From Micromonospora lutea (GTDB lineage: Bacteria > Actinomycetota > Actinomycetes > Mycobacteriales > Micromonosporaceae): a DNA stretch of 64,000 nt. This document shows positions 7,201-16,074 of the stretch, piece after piece. The position numbers and the translations under genes were made by a program. A model generated the notes under the pieces. The model saw only the letters and a list, made by a program, of their open reading frames with translations, did no database searches and had not been told where the DNA came from. Where the stretch lies: assembly GCF_016863535.1 (NCBI RefSeq), contig NZ_BOPB01000022.1, positions 1-64,000 of the forward strand. Direction: 5' to 3'. How positions within the stretch are numbered: the stretch's first letter is position 1; every line of letters begins with the position of its first letter.

Positions 7201-10200
7201 GTGGTCATGCGTAGCAGCAGCCCCCTGCCGAGGATGAGCCGACGCGGACGCGTCACGATCGGGGTCCTGATCGGGGTGTTCGTCCTGTTCACCCTGCTGG
7301 GCTGGGGGGTGCAGGCCTGGACGGACTGGCTCTGGTTCTCCGAGGTCGACTACACCGAGGTTTTCCGGGGCGTGCTGGTCACCCGACTGCTGCTCTTCCT
7401 GGCGGCGGGCCTGGCGATGGCAGCGATCGTCGGTGGCAACCTCTGGCTCGCCCAACGGCTGCGCCCACGGATGCGACCGCACTCACCGGAACAGGCCACG
7501 CTGGAGCGGTACCGGATGCTGCTCGGTCCCCGGCTGGGCCTGTGGATCACGGTGGCCGCCGCCATCGTCGGCCTCTTCGCCGGCCTGTCGGCGCAGAGCC
7601 GTTGGAACCAGTGGCTGCTCTTCCTGCACGGCGGAAACTTCGGGGTCGACGACCCGGAGTTCGGTGTCGACGTCGGCTTCTACGTTTTCCAGCTGCCGTT
7701 CTGGCGGTTCCTGCTGGGGCTCGCCTTCACCGCAGTGGTCCTGGCTCTGATCGGTGCGCTGGCTGTGCACTACCTCTTCGGCGGGGTGCGGCTACAGGGT
7801 GTCGGCGACCGGATGAGCAACGCGGCCCGGGCCCACCTGAGCACGCTGGTGGCGGTCTTCGTCCTGCTGAAGGCCGTCGCGTACGTGCTGGACCGGCGGG
7901 CGATGCTGCTGGAGTACAACGACGGCGTGGGGGTGTACGGCGCCGGCTACGCCGACATCAACGCACTGCTGCCGGCCAAGGAGATCCTCGCCTACATCTC
8001 CGTGGTGGTGGCGATCGCGATCATCGTGTTCTCCAACGCCTGGATGCGCAACCTGGTCTGGCCGGGCATCTCGCTGGCCCTGCTCGGTGTCTCCGCGGTG
8101 GCGATCGGCGGCATCTACCCGTGGGCGGTGCAGACCTTCGAGGTGAAGCCCAGCGCCCGGGACAAGGAGGCGCCGTACATCCAGCGCAGCATCGACGCCA
8201 CCCGCGCGTCATTCGGCCTGGACATCGCCCAGAGCTCGGCGTACGCGGCCAGCAACCTGAACCCGCCGGAGAGCCTGGCCACCGACACCTCGGTGGTGCC
8301 GAACGTCCGGCTGCTCGACCCGCAGCTGGTCAGCGAGACCTACACCCAGCTTCAGCAGGTCCGTGGCTTCTACGACTTCGGCCCGAAGCTGGACATCGAC
8401 CGGTACACGATCGACGGGGCGACTCAGGACTACGTGGTCGGCGTACGTGAGATCAACTACGGCGAGTTGACCGCCCAGCAGAGCAACTGGATCAACCGGC
8501 ACACCGTCTACACCCACGGCTACGGAGTGGTGGCCGCGCCCGCGAACCGGGTGGTCTGCGGTGGCCAGCCGTTCTTCGTCTCCGGTTCGCTCGGCGAGCG
8601 GTCGCAGGAGTCGTGTGCGTCACCCACCGACCTGATCCCGGCGAGCCAGCCTCGGATCTACTACGGCGAGCGGATGGCGGACGGCGACTACGCGATCGTC
8701 GGCAAGCCGAACGAGGACGCCAACCCGGCCGAGTTCGACCGCCCGGCCGGCGAGGGCGGCGAGGGGTCCGAGTCGTACTACACCTACACCGGTTCCGGTG
8801 GCGTCGAGATCGGCTCGTTCTCCCGCCGGCTGCTCTACGCGATCAAGGAGCAGGAGGCCAACTTCCTGCTCTCCGAGGCGGTCAACGACAACTCCAAGCT
8901 GCTCTACGTGCGTAACCCCCGGGACCGGGTGGAGAAGGTCGCGCCGTTCCTCACCCTGGACGGTGACCCCTATCCCGCCCTGGTCGACGGTCGGGTGCAG
9001 TGGATCGTCGACGGCTACACCACCGCCGCGACCTACCCGTACGCGGAGCGGGTCAACCTCCAGCAGGAGACCACCGACGAGCTGACCGGCCGGGGCACCA
9101 TCCAGTTGGCCCGGGAGAACGTCAACTACATCCGCAACTCGGTGAAGGCGACCGTCGACGCGTACGACGGCACGGTCGTTCTCTACGAGTTCGACGAGAA
9201 CGACCCGGTGCTCAAGGCGTGGAACAAGGCCTTCGGCGGTGACCTGATCAAACCGCGCGGCGAGATCCCCGCGGCATTGGCCGACCACTTCCGGTACCCG
9301 GCCGACCTGTTCAAGGTGCAGCGCAACCTGCTGACCCGGTTCCATGTCACCAACCCCGGCGACTTCTACTCCGGCCAGGACTTCTGGCAGGTGCCGAACG
9401 TGCCGGACGCGCCGGACAGCGGGCAGAAGCAGCCGCCGTACTACCTCTACACGCAGTTCCCGGGTCAGGACGCGCCGCGCTTCCAGCTCACCAGCGCGGT
9501 CACCCCGAACGGTCGGCAGAACCTGGCCGCCCTGATCTCCGGGTCGTACCAGGACGGTAGGCCGACGTTGCAGGTGCTGGAGTTGCCCGACCAGACGGCG
9601 ATCTCCGGGCCGGTGCAGGTGCACCAGCGGATGACCAACACCAACGCCAACATCCGGCAGCAGTTGAACCTGCTCTCCTCGAACCAGGCTCAGGTGCAGT
9701 ACGGAAACCTGCTCTCACTGCCCTTCGGCAACGGGATGCTGTACGTCGAGCCGGTCTACGTCAAGAGCAACCAGCAGGACGCGTACCCGCTGCTGCAGAA
9801 GGTGCTGATGTCGTACGGCGACGGGGGTTCCTACGTCGTCCTGGCGGACAGCGTGAGCGACGGCATCAAGCAGCTCGTCGAGCAGGGCAAGCAGGCGGCG
9901 GCAGGCAACCCGCCGCCGCCCCCGACGCAGGGCGAGGAACCGCCGGAGCAGGGCGAGGAACCACCGGCTTCGCCGCCGGCCTCGCCGACGGCCACCCCGG
10001 CACCCGGCGACGCTCCGCCGCTCACCGGCGACCTCGGTGCGGCGGCCGAGCGGGTGCGGGCCGCGATCACCGAGGTGCGTGCCGCGCAGGCGTCCGGCGA
10101 CTTCGAGCGGTACGGTCGTGCGCTGGCCGCGCTGGACGAGGCGCTCACCGCCTTCCAGCAGGCACAGACAGCGGCTGGTGGACCGAGCGCCACCCCGACC

Positions 10201-10218
10201 GCGACGCCCGGTGGTTAG
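7201..10218 (+). CDS. UPF0182 family large membrane protein
   Basis: A 1005-residue protein of the UPF0182 (COG1615) family. The first third holds about seven membrane helices (for example 20-40, 60-82, 113-133, 163-192, 210-230, 260-300), followed by a large extracytoplasmic domain to about residue 890. A low-complexity proline-glutamate linker (about 900-940) leads to a short helical tail. The function is unknown; it is near-universal in actinobacteria and some cyanobacteria. GTG at 7201 has GGAG upstream; an ATG two codons later is also possible. A strong terminator follows. Confidence 0.9.
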   Translation: MVMRSSSPLPRMSRRGRVTIGVLIGVFVLFTLLGWGVQAWTDWLWFSEVDYTEVFRGVLVTRLLLFLAAGLAMAAIVGGNLWLAQRLRPRMRPHSPEQATLERYRMLLGPRLGLWITVAAAIVGLFAGLSAQSRWNQWLLFLHGGNFGVDDPEFGVDVGFYVFQLPFWRFLLGLAFTAVVLALIGALAVHYLFGGVRLQGVGDRMSNAARAHLSTLVAVFVLLKAVAYVLDRRAMLLEYNDGVGVYGAGYADINALLPAKEILAYISVVVAIAIIVFSNAWMRNLVWPGISLALLGVSAVAIGGIYPWAVQTFEVKPSARDKEAPYIQRSIDATRASFGLDIAQSSAYAASNLNPPESLATDTSVVPNVRLLDPQLVSETYTQLQQVRGFYDFGPKLDIDRYTIDGATQDYVVGVREINYGELTAQQSNWINRHTVYTHGYGVVAAPANRVVCGGQPFFVSGSLGERSQESCASPTDLIPASQPRIYYGERMADGDYAIVGKPNEDANPAEFDRPAGEGGEGSESYYTYTGSGGVEIGSFSRRLLYAIKEQEANFLLSEAVNDNSKLLYVRNPRDRVEKVAPFLTLDGDPYPALVDGRVQWIVDGYTTAATYPYAERVNLQQETTDELTGRGTIQLARENVNYIRNSVKATVDAYDGTVVLYEFDENDPVLKAWNKAFGGDLIKPRGEIPAALADHFRYPADLFKVQRNLLTRFHVTNPGDFYSGQDFWQVPNVPDAPDSGQKQPPYYLYTQFPGQDAPRFQLTSAVTPNGRQNLAALISGSYQDGRPTLQVLELPDQTAISGPVQVHQRMTNTNANIRQQLNLLSSNQAQVQYGNLLSLPFGNGMLYVEPVYVKSNQQDAYPLLQKVLMSYGDGGSYVVLADSVSDGIKQLVEQGKQAAAGNPPPPPTQGEEPPEQGEEPPASPPASPTATPAPGDAPPLTGDLGAAAERVRAAITEVRAAQASGDFERYGRALAALDEALTAFQQAQTAAGGPSATPTATPGG

Positions 10219-10254
10219 CGTGCGCGGACGGTAGCGCGGTGGCGCGACCAGCCC

Positions 10255-10292
10255 CGGTGGGTCCCCGGTTCATCCGAACCGGGGACCCACCG
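10255..10292. terminator. Terminator of the UPF0182 gene
   Basis: A perfect 17-bp stem (10255-10271 with 10276-10292) with a 4-nt loop, beginning 37 nt after the stop codon. The next 170 bp up to the tRNA promoter hold no gene that I can support. Confidence 0.9.
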
Positions 10293-10463
10293 TTCGTCTG
10301 TGCCGTGTCAACTCGGCACCAGGAGGTCGTCGTGAGCCACAGCACTACGTAGTCGTTCGATTCCCGCCCCCGGTTGCCGTCGCCGAGGGTGTCCGCGCGG
10401 ACCGGGTCCGACGCCGCTACGGGGTCGCGGATCGGTGCGGCGTGGGGCGTACAGCGGGCCGCT

Positions 10464-10493
10464 TTGCGGCCGACCGGGGAGGTGCGCTACGGT
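10464..10493 (+). promoter_or_regulatory. Promoter of the initiator tRNA gene
   Basis: A TTGCGG -35 element at 10464-10469 is followed after 18 bp by TACGGT at 10488-10493. The predicted transcription start near 10500 lies a few bases before the mature tRNA 5' end, which fits a monocistronic tRNA gene. Confidence 0.55.
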
Positions 10494-10504
10494 GGATCTA
10501 CCGA

Positions 10505-10578
10505 CGCGGGGTGGAGCAGCTCGGTAGCTCGCTGGGCTCATAACCCAGAGGTCGCAGGTTCAAATCCTGTCCCCGCTA
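10505..10578 (+). tRNA. Initiator tRNA-fMet (CAT)
   Basis: The 74-nt gene folds as a cloverleaf with a CAT anticodon in the loop CTCATAA. Initiator hallmarks are present: an unpaired C1-T72 end of the acceptor stem and three consecutive G-C pairs at the base of the anticodon stem. The T loop reads TTCAAAT. CCA is not encoded and must be added afterwards. A perfect intrinsic terminator follows 7 nt downstream. Confidence 0.95.
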
Positions 10579-10585
10579 CTGCATG

Positions 10586-10622
10586 GAAGAGGTCCCGGAT
10601 TCATCCGGGACCTCTTCTTTTT
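10586..10622 (+). terminator. Intrinsic terminator of the tRNA-fMet gene
   Basis: A perfect 15-bp stem (10586-10600 with 10603-10617), a 2-nt apical gap and a run of five T (10618-10622). It is one of the few canonical U-tract terminators in this window. Confidence 0.95.
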
Positions 10623-10696
10623 CGAGATGCTGCCGCCGATGTTGACGCGAGCGTCATTCGGCCGTCCGGGTTGCGCGTCTCGGCGAGGATGAGCAC

Positions 10697-10936
10697 ATGT
10701 CTTCCTTCGGTAGGTGGTGGGGGCGGCTCAGCACGCTCCTGGGTGCGGTGGTGCTGGCGGTGTTCGTTCCGGTCGCGGCCTGGGCGTCGACCGGCACCGG
10801 GGAACTGGTGGTGGAGGCGGCTCGACGGCGTGGACGCGGTGGCGGATTCTTCGGTTTCCTGAGCCTGCTCTGCTGCCTCGTGGTGGTGGGGGTGATCGTC
10901 CTGCTGGTGATCCGGATGACCCGCCGTCGGCGTTGA
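10697..10936 (+). CDS. Small hydrophobic protein, unknown
   Basis: A 79-residue protein with two hydrophobic segments: a signal-like helix at about 10-30 ending in an AWA site, and a second helix at about 49-71 followed by a short RMTRRRR tail. A basic stretch (ARRRGRGGG) lies between them. It could be a secreted-then-anchored or a two-helix membrane peptide. I do not recognise a family. It stands alone between the tRNA terminator and purC. Confidence 0.55.
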   Translation: MSSFGRWWGRLSTLLGAVVLAVFVPVAAWASTGTGELVVEAARRRGRGGGFFGFLSLLCCLVVVGVIVLLVIRMTRRRR

Positions 10937-11044
10937 CCAGACGACCCCGGCACCCTGTCGAGGGCTGGGCGGTGGCGTCCGGCCCTCCGGCCGCAGCGTG
11001 GACCGCCAGCGGTGGTACGCCCAGCGCGTGTTCTACTTGTCCGC

Positions 11045-11875
11045 GTGGAACTTCTGCACTCGGGCAAGGTGAGGGACGTCTACGCCGAGGGCGATGACCT
11101 GATCCTGGTCGCATCCGACCGCATCTCCGTTTACGACGTGGTGCTGCCGACCCCGATCCCGGACAAGGGCAAGCTGCTCACCGCCTTGTCGCTGTGGTGG
11201 TTCGAACAGTTGGCCGACCTGATCCCCCACCACGTCATCTCGGCCACCGACGTGCCGCCGGAGTTCGCCGGCCGGGCGATTCGGTGCCGCCGGCTTGAGA
11301 TGGTGCCGGTCGAGTGCGTCGCTCGGGGCTTCCTCACCGGCGGCGGACTGAAGGAGTACGAGAGCACCGGGAAGGTGTCCGGCGTCGAACTGCCGCGCGG
11401 GCTGGTCGAAGCGTCGATCCTGCCCGAGCCGATCTTCACTCCGTCCACCAAGGCGCCGGTTGGTGAGCACGACGAGCCGATCACCTTCGCCGAGGTGGTC
11501 GACAAGGTCGGCGCCCAGACCGCCGACCGGCTGCGACAGCTCACCATCGACGTGTACTGCCGGGGCGCAGAGCTGGCGGCGGACCGGGGCATCCTGATCG
11601 CCGACACCAAGATCGAGCTTGGCTGGGCGTCGGACGGCACTCTGGTCCTCGGCGACGAGTTGCTCACCCCGGACTCGTCCCGATTCTGGCCGGCGGAGTC
11701 CTACCAGCCCGGGCGCGCCCAGTTCTCCTACGACAAGCAGTACGTCCGGGACTGGGCGACGAACAGCGGCTGGGACAAGCGGGATCCGGCGCCGGAGGTG
11801 CCTGCCGAGGTGGTCGACGCCACCCGGGCCCGTTACGTGGATGTCTACGAAAAGCTGACCGGCACCCGCTGGTAG
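11045..11875 (+). CDS. purC: SAICAR synthetase
   Basis: Phosphoribosylaminoimidazole-succinocarboxamide synthase, 276 residues. It joins CAIR and aspartate using ATP in purine biosynthesis. Family features are the N-terminal HSGKVRDVY nucleotide-binding segment (6-14), SDRIS (24-28), the EMVPVECVARG region, DTKIELG and TPDSSRFWP. The N-terminus shows that GTG at 11045 is the start; there is no strong ribosome site. The gene is not linked to other pur genes here. Confidence 0.95.
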   Translation: MELLHSGKVRDVYAEGDDLILVASDRISVYDVVLPTPIPDKGKLLTALSLWWFEQLADLIPHHVISATDVPPEFAGRAIRCRRLEMVPVECVARGFLTGGGLKEYESTGKVSGVELPRGLVEASILPEPIFTPSTKAPVGEHDEPITFAEVVDKVGAQTADRLRQLTIDVYCRGAELAADRGILIADTKIELGWASDGTLVLGDELLTPDSSRFWPAESYQPGRAQFSYDKQYVRDWATNSGWDKRDPAPEVPAEVVDATRARYVDVYEKLTGTRW

Positions 11876-11887
11876 CGCTGCGAGCCG

Positions 11888-12361
11888 TTACTCGCCGCTG
11901 CGGTGGCGGCCGACGTGCTGCTCAGTGGGGACGGTCGCGGTGATGATGCGTACCGTGGTGCCGGCGGGCCCGGTGTCGACGTCCATCGCGTCGGTCAGTT
12001 CGCGGGCCAGCCAGAGCCCCCAGCCGCCGGCCGTCTCGGGCTCGGGCCGGCTGCGATTGTCGAGGTTCTGCGTGCTGATGCCCGGCCCGTGATCGGCTAC
12101 CTCGCACAACACCAGGCCGGGCTCTTGCCACAGCCGCAGCCAGCCCTGACCGCCGCCGTGGCGTACCGCATTGGTGATCAGCTCGTTGACGGCGAGCACG
12201 AAGTCGTCCAGCCGCTCGTCGCGCAGCCCAGTGGTGCGCGCGCAGGCGGCGACCGAGTGTCGAAGCTCGGTCACCTGTGCCTGGTCGAAGGCGTCGGCGA
12301 TCAGGAGGGCGTGTTCGATGGGGACCACCGTACGCGGTGTGGGAGATCCTGCGTTCGTCAT
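11888..12361 (-). CDS. ATP-binding regulator, RsbW/HATPase_c_2 family
   Basis: A 157-residue single-domain GHKL ATPase like anti-sigma factors of the RsbW/SpoIIAB type. The N box is seen as NELITNAVRHGG (about 62-73) and the G1 box as DHGPGIS; GGWGLWLARELTD is the G2/lid region. Such proteins bind or phosphorylate anti-sigma antagonists, but no partner gene is adjacent. ATG at 12361 is divergent from the MacS kinase gene. A role as an orphan signalling ATPase is inferred. Confidence 0.8.
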   Translation of the reverse strand: MTNAGSPTPRTVVPIEHALLIADAFDQAQVTELRHSVAACARTTGLRDERLDDFVLAVNELITNAVRHGGGQGWLRLWQEPGLVLCEVADHGPGISTQNLDNRSRPEPETAGGWGLWLARELTDAMDVDTGPAGTTVRIITATVPTEQHVGRHRSGE

Positions 12362-12463
12362 GGCCCCGTCCCGACAGAGATCGCAGAGTTTTCGCGACTT
12401 TTACCACCGTACGTCAGGGTTGGTCGAGGTGCATCGGCCGCAGGCGGTCCGACGCCCTGTGGC

Positions 12464-13600
12464 ATGGTGGCGCACGTGCCCGCTGCCGGTGGTTTCGAGG
12501 TTCCGCTCTGGCGGGCCGTGGCGGTCTTCCGGGTGGCCTCCCTGGCGTACGTCTGCGTGGTGCTGATCCGCGACGCGGACCGGTACGCCCACCCCATCGC
12601 CGCGGCAGGACTGGTGCTGCTCATGGCGGCCTGGACCGCCGTCACCGCGATCGGGTACGCGGTTCCGGCCCGGCGCGGCTGGCCGCTGCTCCTGGCCGAT
12701 CTGGGAGTGGTGGTGGCGATCCTGCTGGCGACCCCGTGGGTGATGGGTCGGCCGGCGCTCGACGCGGGGCTGCCGACCCTTCCGGTGGCCTGGCTGAGTG
12801 GGCCGGTGCTGGCCTGGGCAGTCTGCGGCGGGCGGCGGCGCGGTGCGGTCGCGGCGCTGGTGCTCGGCGCGACCGACCTCGCGACCCGGGGCATGGTCAC
12901 CCCGACCGCGTTCAACGGCGCGATCCTGATGCTGCTCGCCGGCGTGGTGGTCGGACACGTCGCCCGGCTGACGGTGACCGCCGGAGAACGGCTGCACCGG
13001 GCGGTCGAGTTGGAGGCCGCCACGAGGGAACGGGAACGGTTGGCCCGCGACATCCACGACTCGGTGCTCCAGGTGCTCGCTCTGGTGCAGCGGCGTGGCG
13101 CCCACCTCGACGGCGAGGCGGGCGAACTGGCCCGGTTGGCCGGTGAGCAGGAGGTGGCGCTGCGGTCGCTGATCTCCGGTGCCGGGCCGGTCGCGGCCGG
13201 GGCCGCCGACGCGCCGGTGGATCTGCGTACGCTGCTCGGCCGGCACGCCTCGGCCACCGTGTCGCTGTCCGCCCCGGCCGACCCGGTGCTGCTGCCCTCG
13301 GCGGTGGCCCGCGAGCTGGCCGCGGCCGTCGGTGCGGCGCTGGACAACGTGGCCCGGCATGGCGGTGGGCGGGGCTGGGTGCTGATCGAGGACGAGGGGT
13401 CGGCGGTCACCGTGTCGATCCGGGACGAGGGACCGGGTTTCCCACCCGACCGCCTGACCGAGGCCGTGGCCCAGGGACGGTTGGGTGTGGCCCAGGCGAT
13501 CCGGGGGCGGCTGGTCGACCTGGGCGGTGTCGCCCGGATCAGCTCGACGCCGGGTGCCGGTACCGAGGTGGAGCTCACCGTGCCGAGGAGGAGATCATGA
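12464..13600 (+). CDS. MacS-type sensor histidine kinase
   Basis: A 378-residue membrane kinase. The N-terminal half carries five or six hydrophobic helices (about 17-35, 47-67, 73-92, 107-121, 128-142, 150-167). A HisKA_3 dimerisation segment follows with His198 in RLARDIHDSVLQ, then a HATPase_c domain with DNVARHGGG as the N box and DEGPGF as the G1 box. The stop overlaps the start of the response-regulator gene by 4 nt (ATGA), so the two form a translationally coupled pair. ATG at 12464 is chosen; GTG at 12476 is an alternative. The signal is unknown. Confidence 0.85.
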   Translation: MVAHVPAAGGFEVPLWRAVAVFRVASLAYVCVVLIRDADRYAHPIAAAGLVLLMAAWTAVTAIGYAVPARRGWPLLLADLGVVVAILLATPWVMGRPALDAGLPTLPVAWLSGPVLAWAVCGGRRRGAVAALVLGATDLATRGMVTPTAFNGAILMLLAGVVVGHVARLTVTAGERLHRAVELEAATRERERLARDIHDSVLQVLALVQRRGAHLDGEAGELARLAGEQEVALRSLISGAGPVAAGAADAPVDLRTLLGRHASATVSLSAPADPVLLPSAVARELAAAVGAALDNVARHGGGRGWVLIEDEGSAVTVSIRDEGPGFPPDRLTEAVAQGRLGVAQAIRGRLVDLGGVARISSTPGAGTEVELTVPRRRS

Positions 13601-14256
13601 ACGGTGTGCGTGTGATGGTCGTCGACGACCACCCGATGTGGCGGGAAGGGGTGGCCCGCGACCTCGCCGAGGCCGGTCACGAGGTGGTGGCCAGTTGTGG
13701 GGAGGGCCGCCAGGCGGTCCGGGTGGTCGCCGCGGCCCGTCCCGACGTGGTGGTGCTCGACCTGCAACTGCCCGACATCTCCGGCGTGGAGGTGATCCAG
13801 GGACTGCGAGCGGCCCACCCCGGCGTGCGGGTGCTCATGCTCTCCGCCAGCGGCGAGCAGCAGGGCGTGCTGGACGCGGTGAAGGCCGGCGCCACCGGCT
13901 ACCTGCTCAAATCCGCCGGGCTGACGGAGTTCCTGGAGGCGGTGCGGCGCACCGCGGCGGGCGAACCCGTCTTCACACCCGGCCTGGCCGGGTTGGTCCT
14001 CGGTGAGTACCGCCGACTGGCCGGCGTCAGCAACGACGCGACGGCCGGTGCCGACGCGGCACCCCGGCTCACCGACCGGGAGACCGAGGTGCTGCGTCTG
14101 GTGGCCAAGGGGATGTCGTACAAGCAGATCGCCGACCGGCTCGGACTGTCGCACCGCACCGTGCAGAACCACGTGCAGAACACGCTTGGCAAGCTCCAAC
14201 TGCACAACCGGGTCGAGCTGACCCGATACGCGATCGAACGCGGCCTGGACGACTGA
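13597..14256 (+). CDS. NarL/LuxR-type response regulator
   Basis: A 219-residue regulator. The receiver domain (1-120) has the acidic pair at 10-11, phosphoacceptor Asp55 in VVVLDLQLPD, Ser83 and Lys105. The C-terminal LuxR-type helix-turn-helix (about 150-212) contains LTDRETEVLRLVAKGMSYKQIA. It is coupled by ATGA overlap to the MacS-type kinase, which must be its cognate partner. Confidence 0.92.
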   Translation: MNGVRVMVVDDHPMWREGVARDLAEAGHEVVASCGEGRQAVRVVAAARPDVVVLDLQLPDISGVEVIQGLRAAHPGVRVLMLSASGEQQGVLDAVKAGATGYLLKSAGLTEFLEAVRRTAAGEPVFTPGLAGLVLGEYRRLAGVSNDATAGADAAPRLTDRETEVLRLVAKGMSYKQIADRLGLSHRTVQNHVQNTLGKLQLHNRVELTRYAIERGLDD

Positions 14257-14283
14257 CCGGGGGGTGCGGTCGACGTTCGCTGG

Positions 14284-14856
14284 TCAGACCGAGTGCGGCG
14301 GCCGGGTCTCGTGCACGGCCAGCTCCTCGGCGCTGGCTCCGCCACCGGCGGCACCCGCGTCGTACGCGATCGAATCGGTCTCCTGGTCGGTGTGGGCCCC
14401 CTCGTCCGGTTCGACCAGCCGACCGACGGTGGCGTCCGCGCTGGTGCCCAGCTGGTCGTGGTCGTAGAGCGAGACCGGGGACTTCGGATCCGAGGTGGGG
14501 CCCGGGTCGATCACGTCGGCGTCGAGCTGCGCCTGCGCCGCCTGCTCCCGGCTGTCCGCCTCGGCCGCGATGTCCGGATCCACCGGCCCGGCCAGCGGAT
14601 CATCGACCGGCAGCTCGAACTGTTCCCGGCTCAGCTTGTAGTCCAACGACTCGCCGTCGAGCTGCTCCTCGGCGGTGGTGCCGAACTCGTCGACCGCCAC
14701 CGGCGTCCGGTCACCGGGCAGCTGGGCCGGTGCGGGACCGTCGGCCTCCCGACCGGTCAGCACGTCGTCCCCGGCCGTCGAATCGTCGTCGGCGGTGTCG
14801 GGCAGGCCGTCGGCCTCGGGATCGGACACGGGGGTCGGGTACTCGTCGTCGCGCAT
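14284..14856 (-). CDS. DUF5709 family acidic protein
   Basis: A 190-residue, very acidic, probably disordered protein. The block EEQLDGESLDYKLSREQFE (about 62-80) is the signature of DUF5709. Aspartate, glutamate and alanine dominate and there is no membrane segment, so it should be cytoplasmic. The function is unknown. It converges on the response-regulator gene with 27 bp between stops. Confidence 0.75.
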   Translation of the reverse strand: MRDDEYPTPVSDPEADGLPDTADDDSTAGDDVLTGREADGPAPAQLPGDRTPVAVDEFGTTAEEQLDGESLDYKLSREQFELPVDDPLAGPVDPDIAAEADSREQAAQAQLDADVIDPGPTSDPKSPVSLYDHDQLGTSADATVGRLVEPDEGAHTDQETDSIAYDAGAAGGGASAEELAVHETRPPHSV

Positions 14857-14945
14857 GACTCACCACTACCCGTTGCCCTCCCGCCGTAACCGGTCCCGAC
14901 GGGCGGATAGCGGCTCGACGCCAGCCGAGTGCCGCCCCGGCCCGC

Positions 14946-15938
14946 TCAGCGGGCCAGCCGGCGGGTCAGCACGGCGACCGTGCCGACAGCGGTGCCGGCC
15001 GCGGCCAGCCCGAGCGCGGCGGACATCCGGACCACCTGGCGACGCCGGCCATGCCAGCCACCCTCGGTCGCCGCACCGGCGTCGGAACGGAAGAGGTTGT
15101 CCGTGGTGTCGGCGACCGCCGGCGAACCGAACTGGGTGTACCGGCCATACCAGCCGAGAACCCATTCGGCCAGCGCCGGAGCGAGCCGCCACTGCATGCC
15201 GATCAGGCGCGCGGCACCCCCGGCGTACGCCTCCCGTCGGGGTCGCCGCAGCAACCGGACGATCGTCTCCGCGACCACCTCCGGCGGGTACACCGGTGGC
15301 GGCGGATGGACCTGCCGGCCGCTGTGATTGGCGGCGTGCCGGAAGAACGGAGTGTCGATGGTGGCCGGAAGCACGGTGCAGATCGAGACGGAGCTTCGGC
15401 CGGTGACCCGCAGCTCCTGGCGGATCGTGTCGGCCAGTCCTCGGACGCCGTGCTTGGCCGCGTTGTACGGGGACTGGTACGGCATCGCCACCTCGGCCAG
15501 TACCGAGGCGTTGTTGACCACGACACCGCCACCGGCCGCGCTCAGGTGCGGCAGCGCGGCTCGGATCCCGTTCGCCGTACCGAGCAGGTTGACGTCCAGC
15601 ACCCGACGGAACTCCGCCACCGGGATCTCGTCGAACAGCCCGATGGTGCCGACCGAGGCGTTGTTGATCCACGCGTCGATCCGGCCGAACTCCGCCACCG
15701 CGGTCGCCGCGAGCCGACGCATCGCGTCCGCATCCGTCACGTCCGTCGGCACCACCAGGGTGCGGCCGCCCAGTTCACGGCAGTGCCGGGCCACCTTCCG
15801 CAGCGCCGGCTCGGTGCGCGCGGCCAGCACCACGGTGCTGCCGCGTCGCGCCAGGGCGTACGCGGTCACCGCACCTATGCCGCTGGAGGCACCGGTGATG
15901 ACGATCGTGGCGTCGGCGAGTGTGCGGGCAAGGGGCAT
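14946..15938 (-). CDS. Short-chain dehydrogenase/reductase with C-terminal membrane helix
   Basis: A 330-residue classical SDR. TGASSGIG (15-22) binds NAD(P), NNASV at 92-96 is the structural motif, and the catalytic pair is Tyr158 and Lys162 in YNAAK. Unlike ordinary SDRs of about 250 residues it has an extra C-terminal part ending in a hydrophobic helix (about 303-325), which probably tethers it to the membrane. The substrate is unknown. It is divergent from the glycosyltransferase gene. Confidence 0.85.
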   Translation of the reverse strand: MPLARTLADATIVITGASSGIGAVTAYALARRGSTVVLAARTEPALRKVARHCRELGGRTLVVPTDVTDADAMRRLAATAVAEFGRIDAWINNASVGTIGLFDEIPVAEFRRVLDVNLLGTANGIRAALPHLSAAGGGVVVNNASVLAEVAMPYQSPYNAAKHGVRGLADTIRQELRVTGRSSVSICTVLPATIDTPFFRHAANHSGRQVHPPPPVYPPEVVAETIVRLLRRPRREAYAGGAARLIGMQWRLAPALAEWVLGWYGRYTQFGSPAVADTTDNLFRSDAGAATEGGWHGRRRQVVRMSAALGLAAAGTAVGTVAVLTRRLAR

Positions 15939-16074
15939 TCAGCGTCCGTACCCCGTCGTGTCCGGGTCATGCCGTCGGGTGTACCTCCGATCTGCGAGGT
16001 TTCGGCTCTTCGGAGGCCGGTTAATGGGACGCTCTGACCGGAGACCACCGCCCTCATCCGCATGGAGGTGACCC

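Noticed and set aside
10340..10385. A sequence resembling the T loop of a tRNA (GTTCGATTCC) after the UPF0182 terminator
   Set aside because: The flanking bases do not pair as a T stem and no other tRNA arms are present, so it is neither a tRNA nor a clear att remnant.
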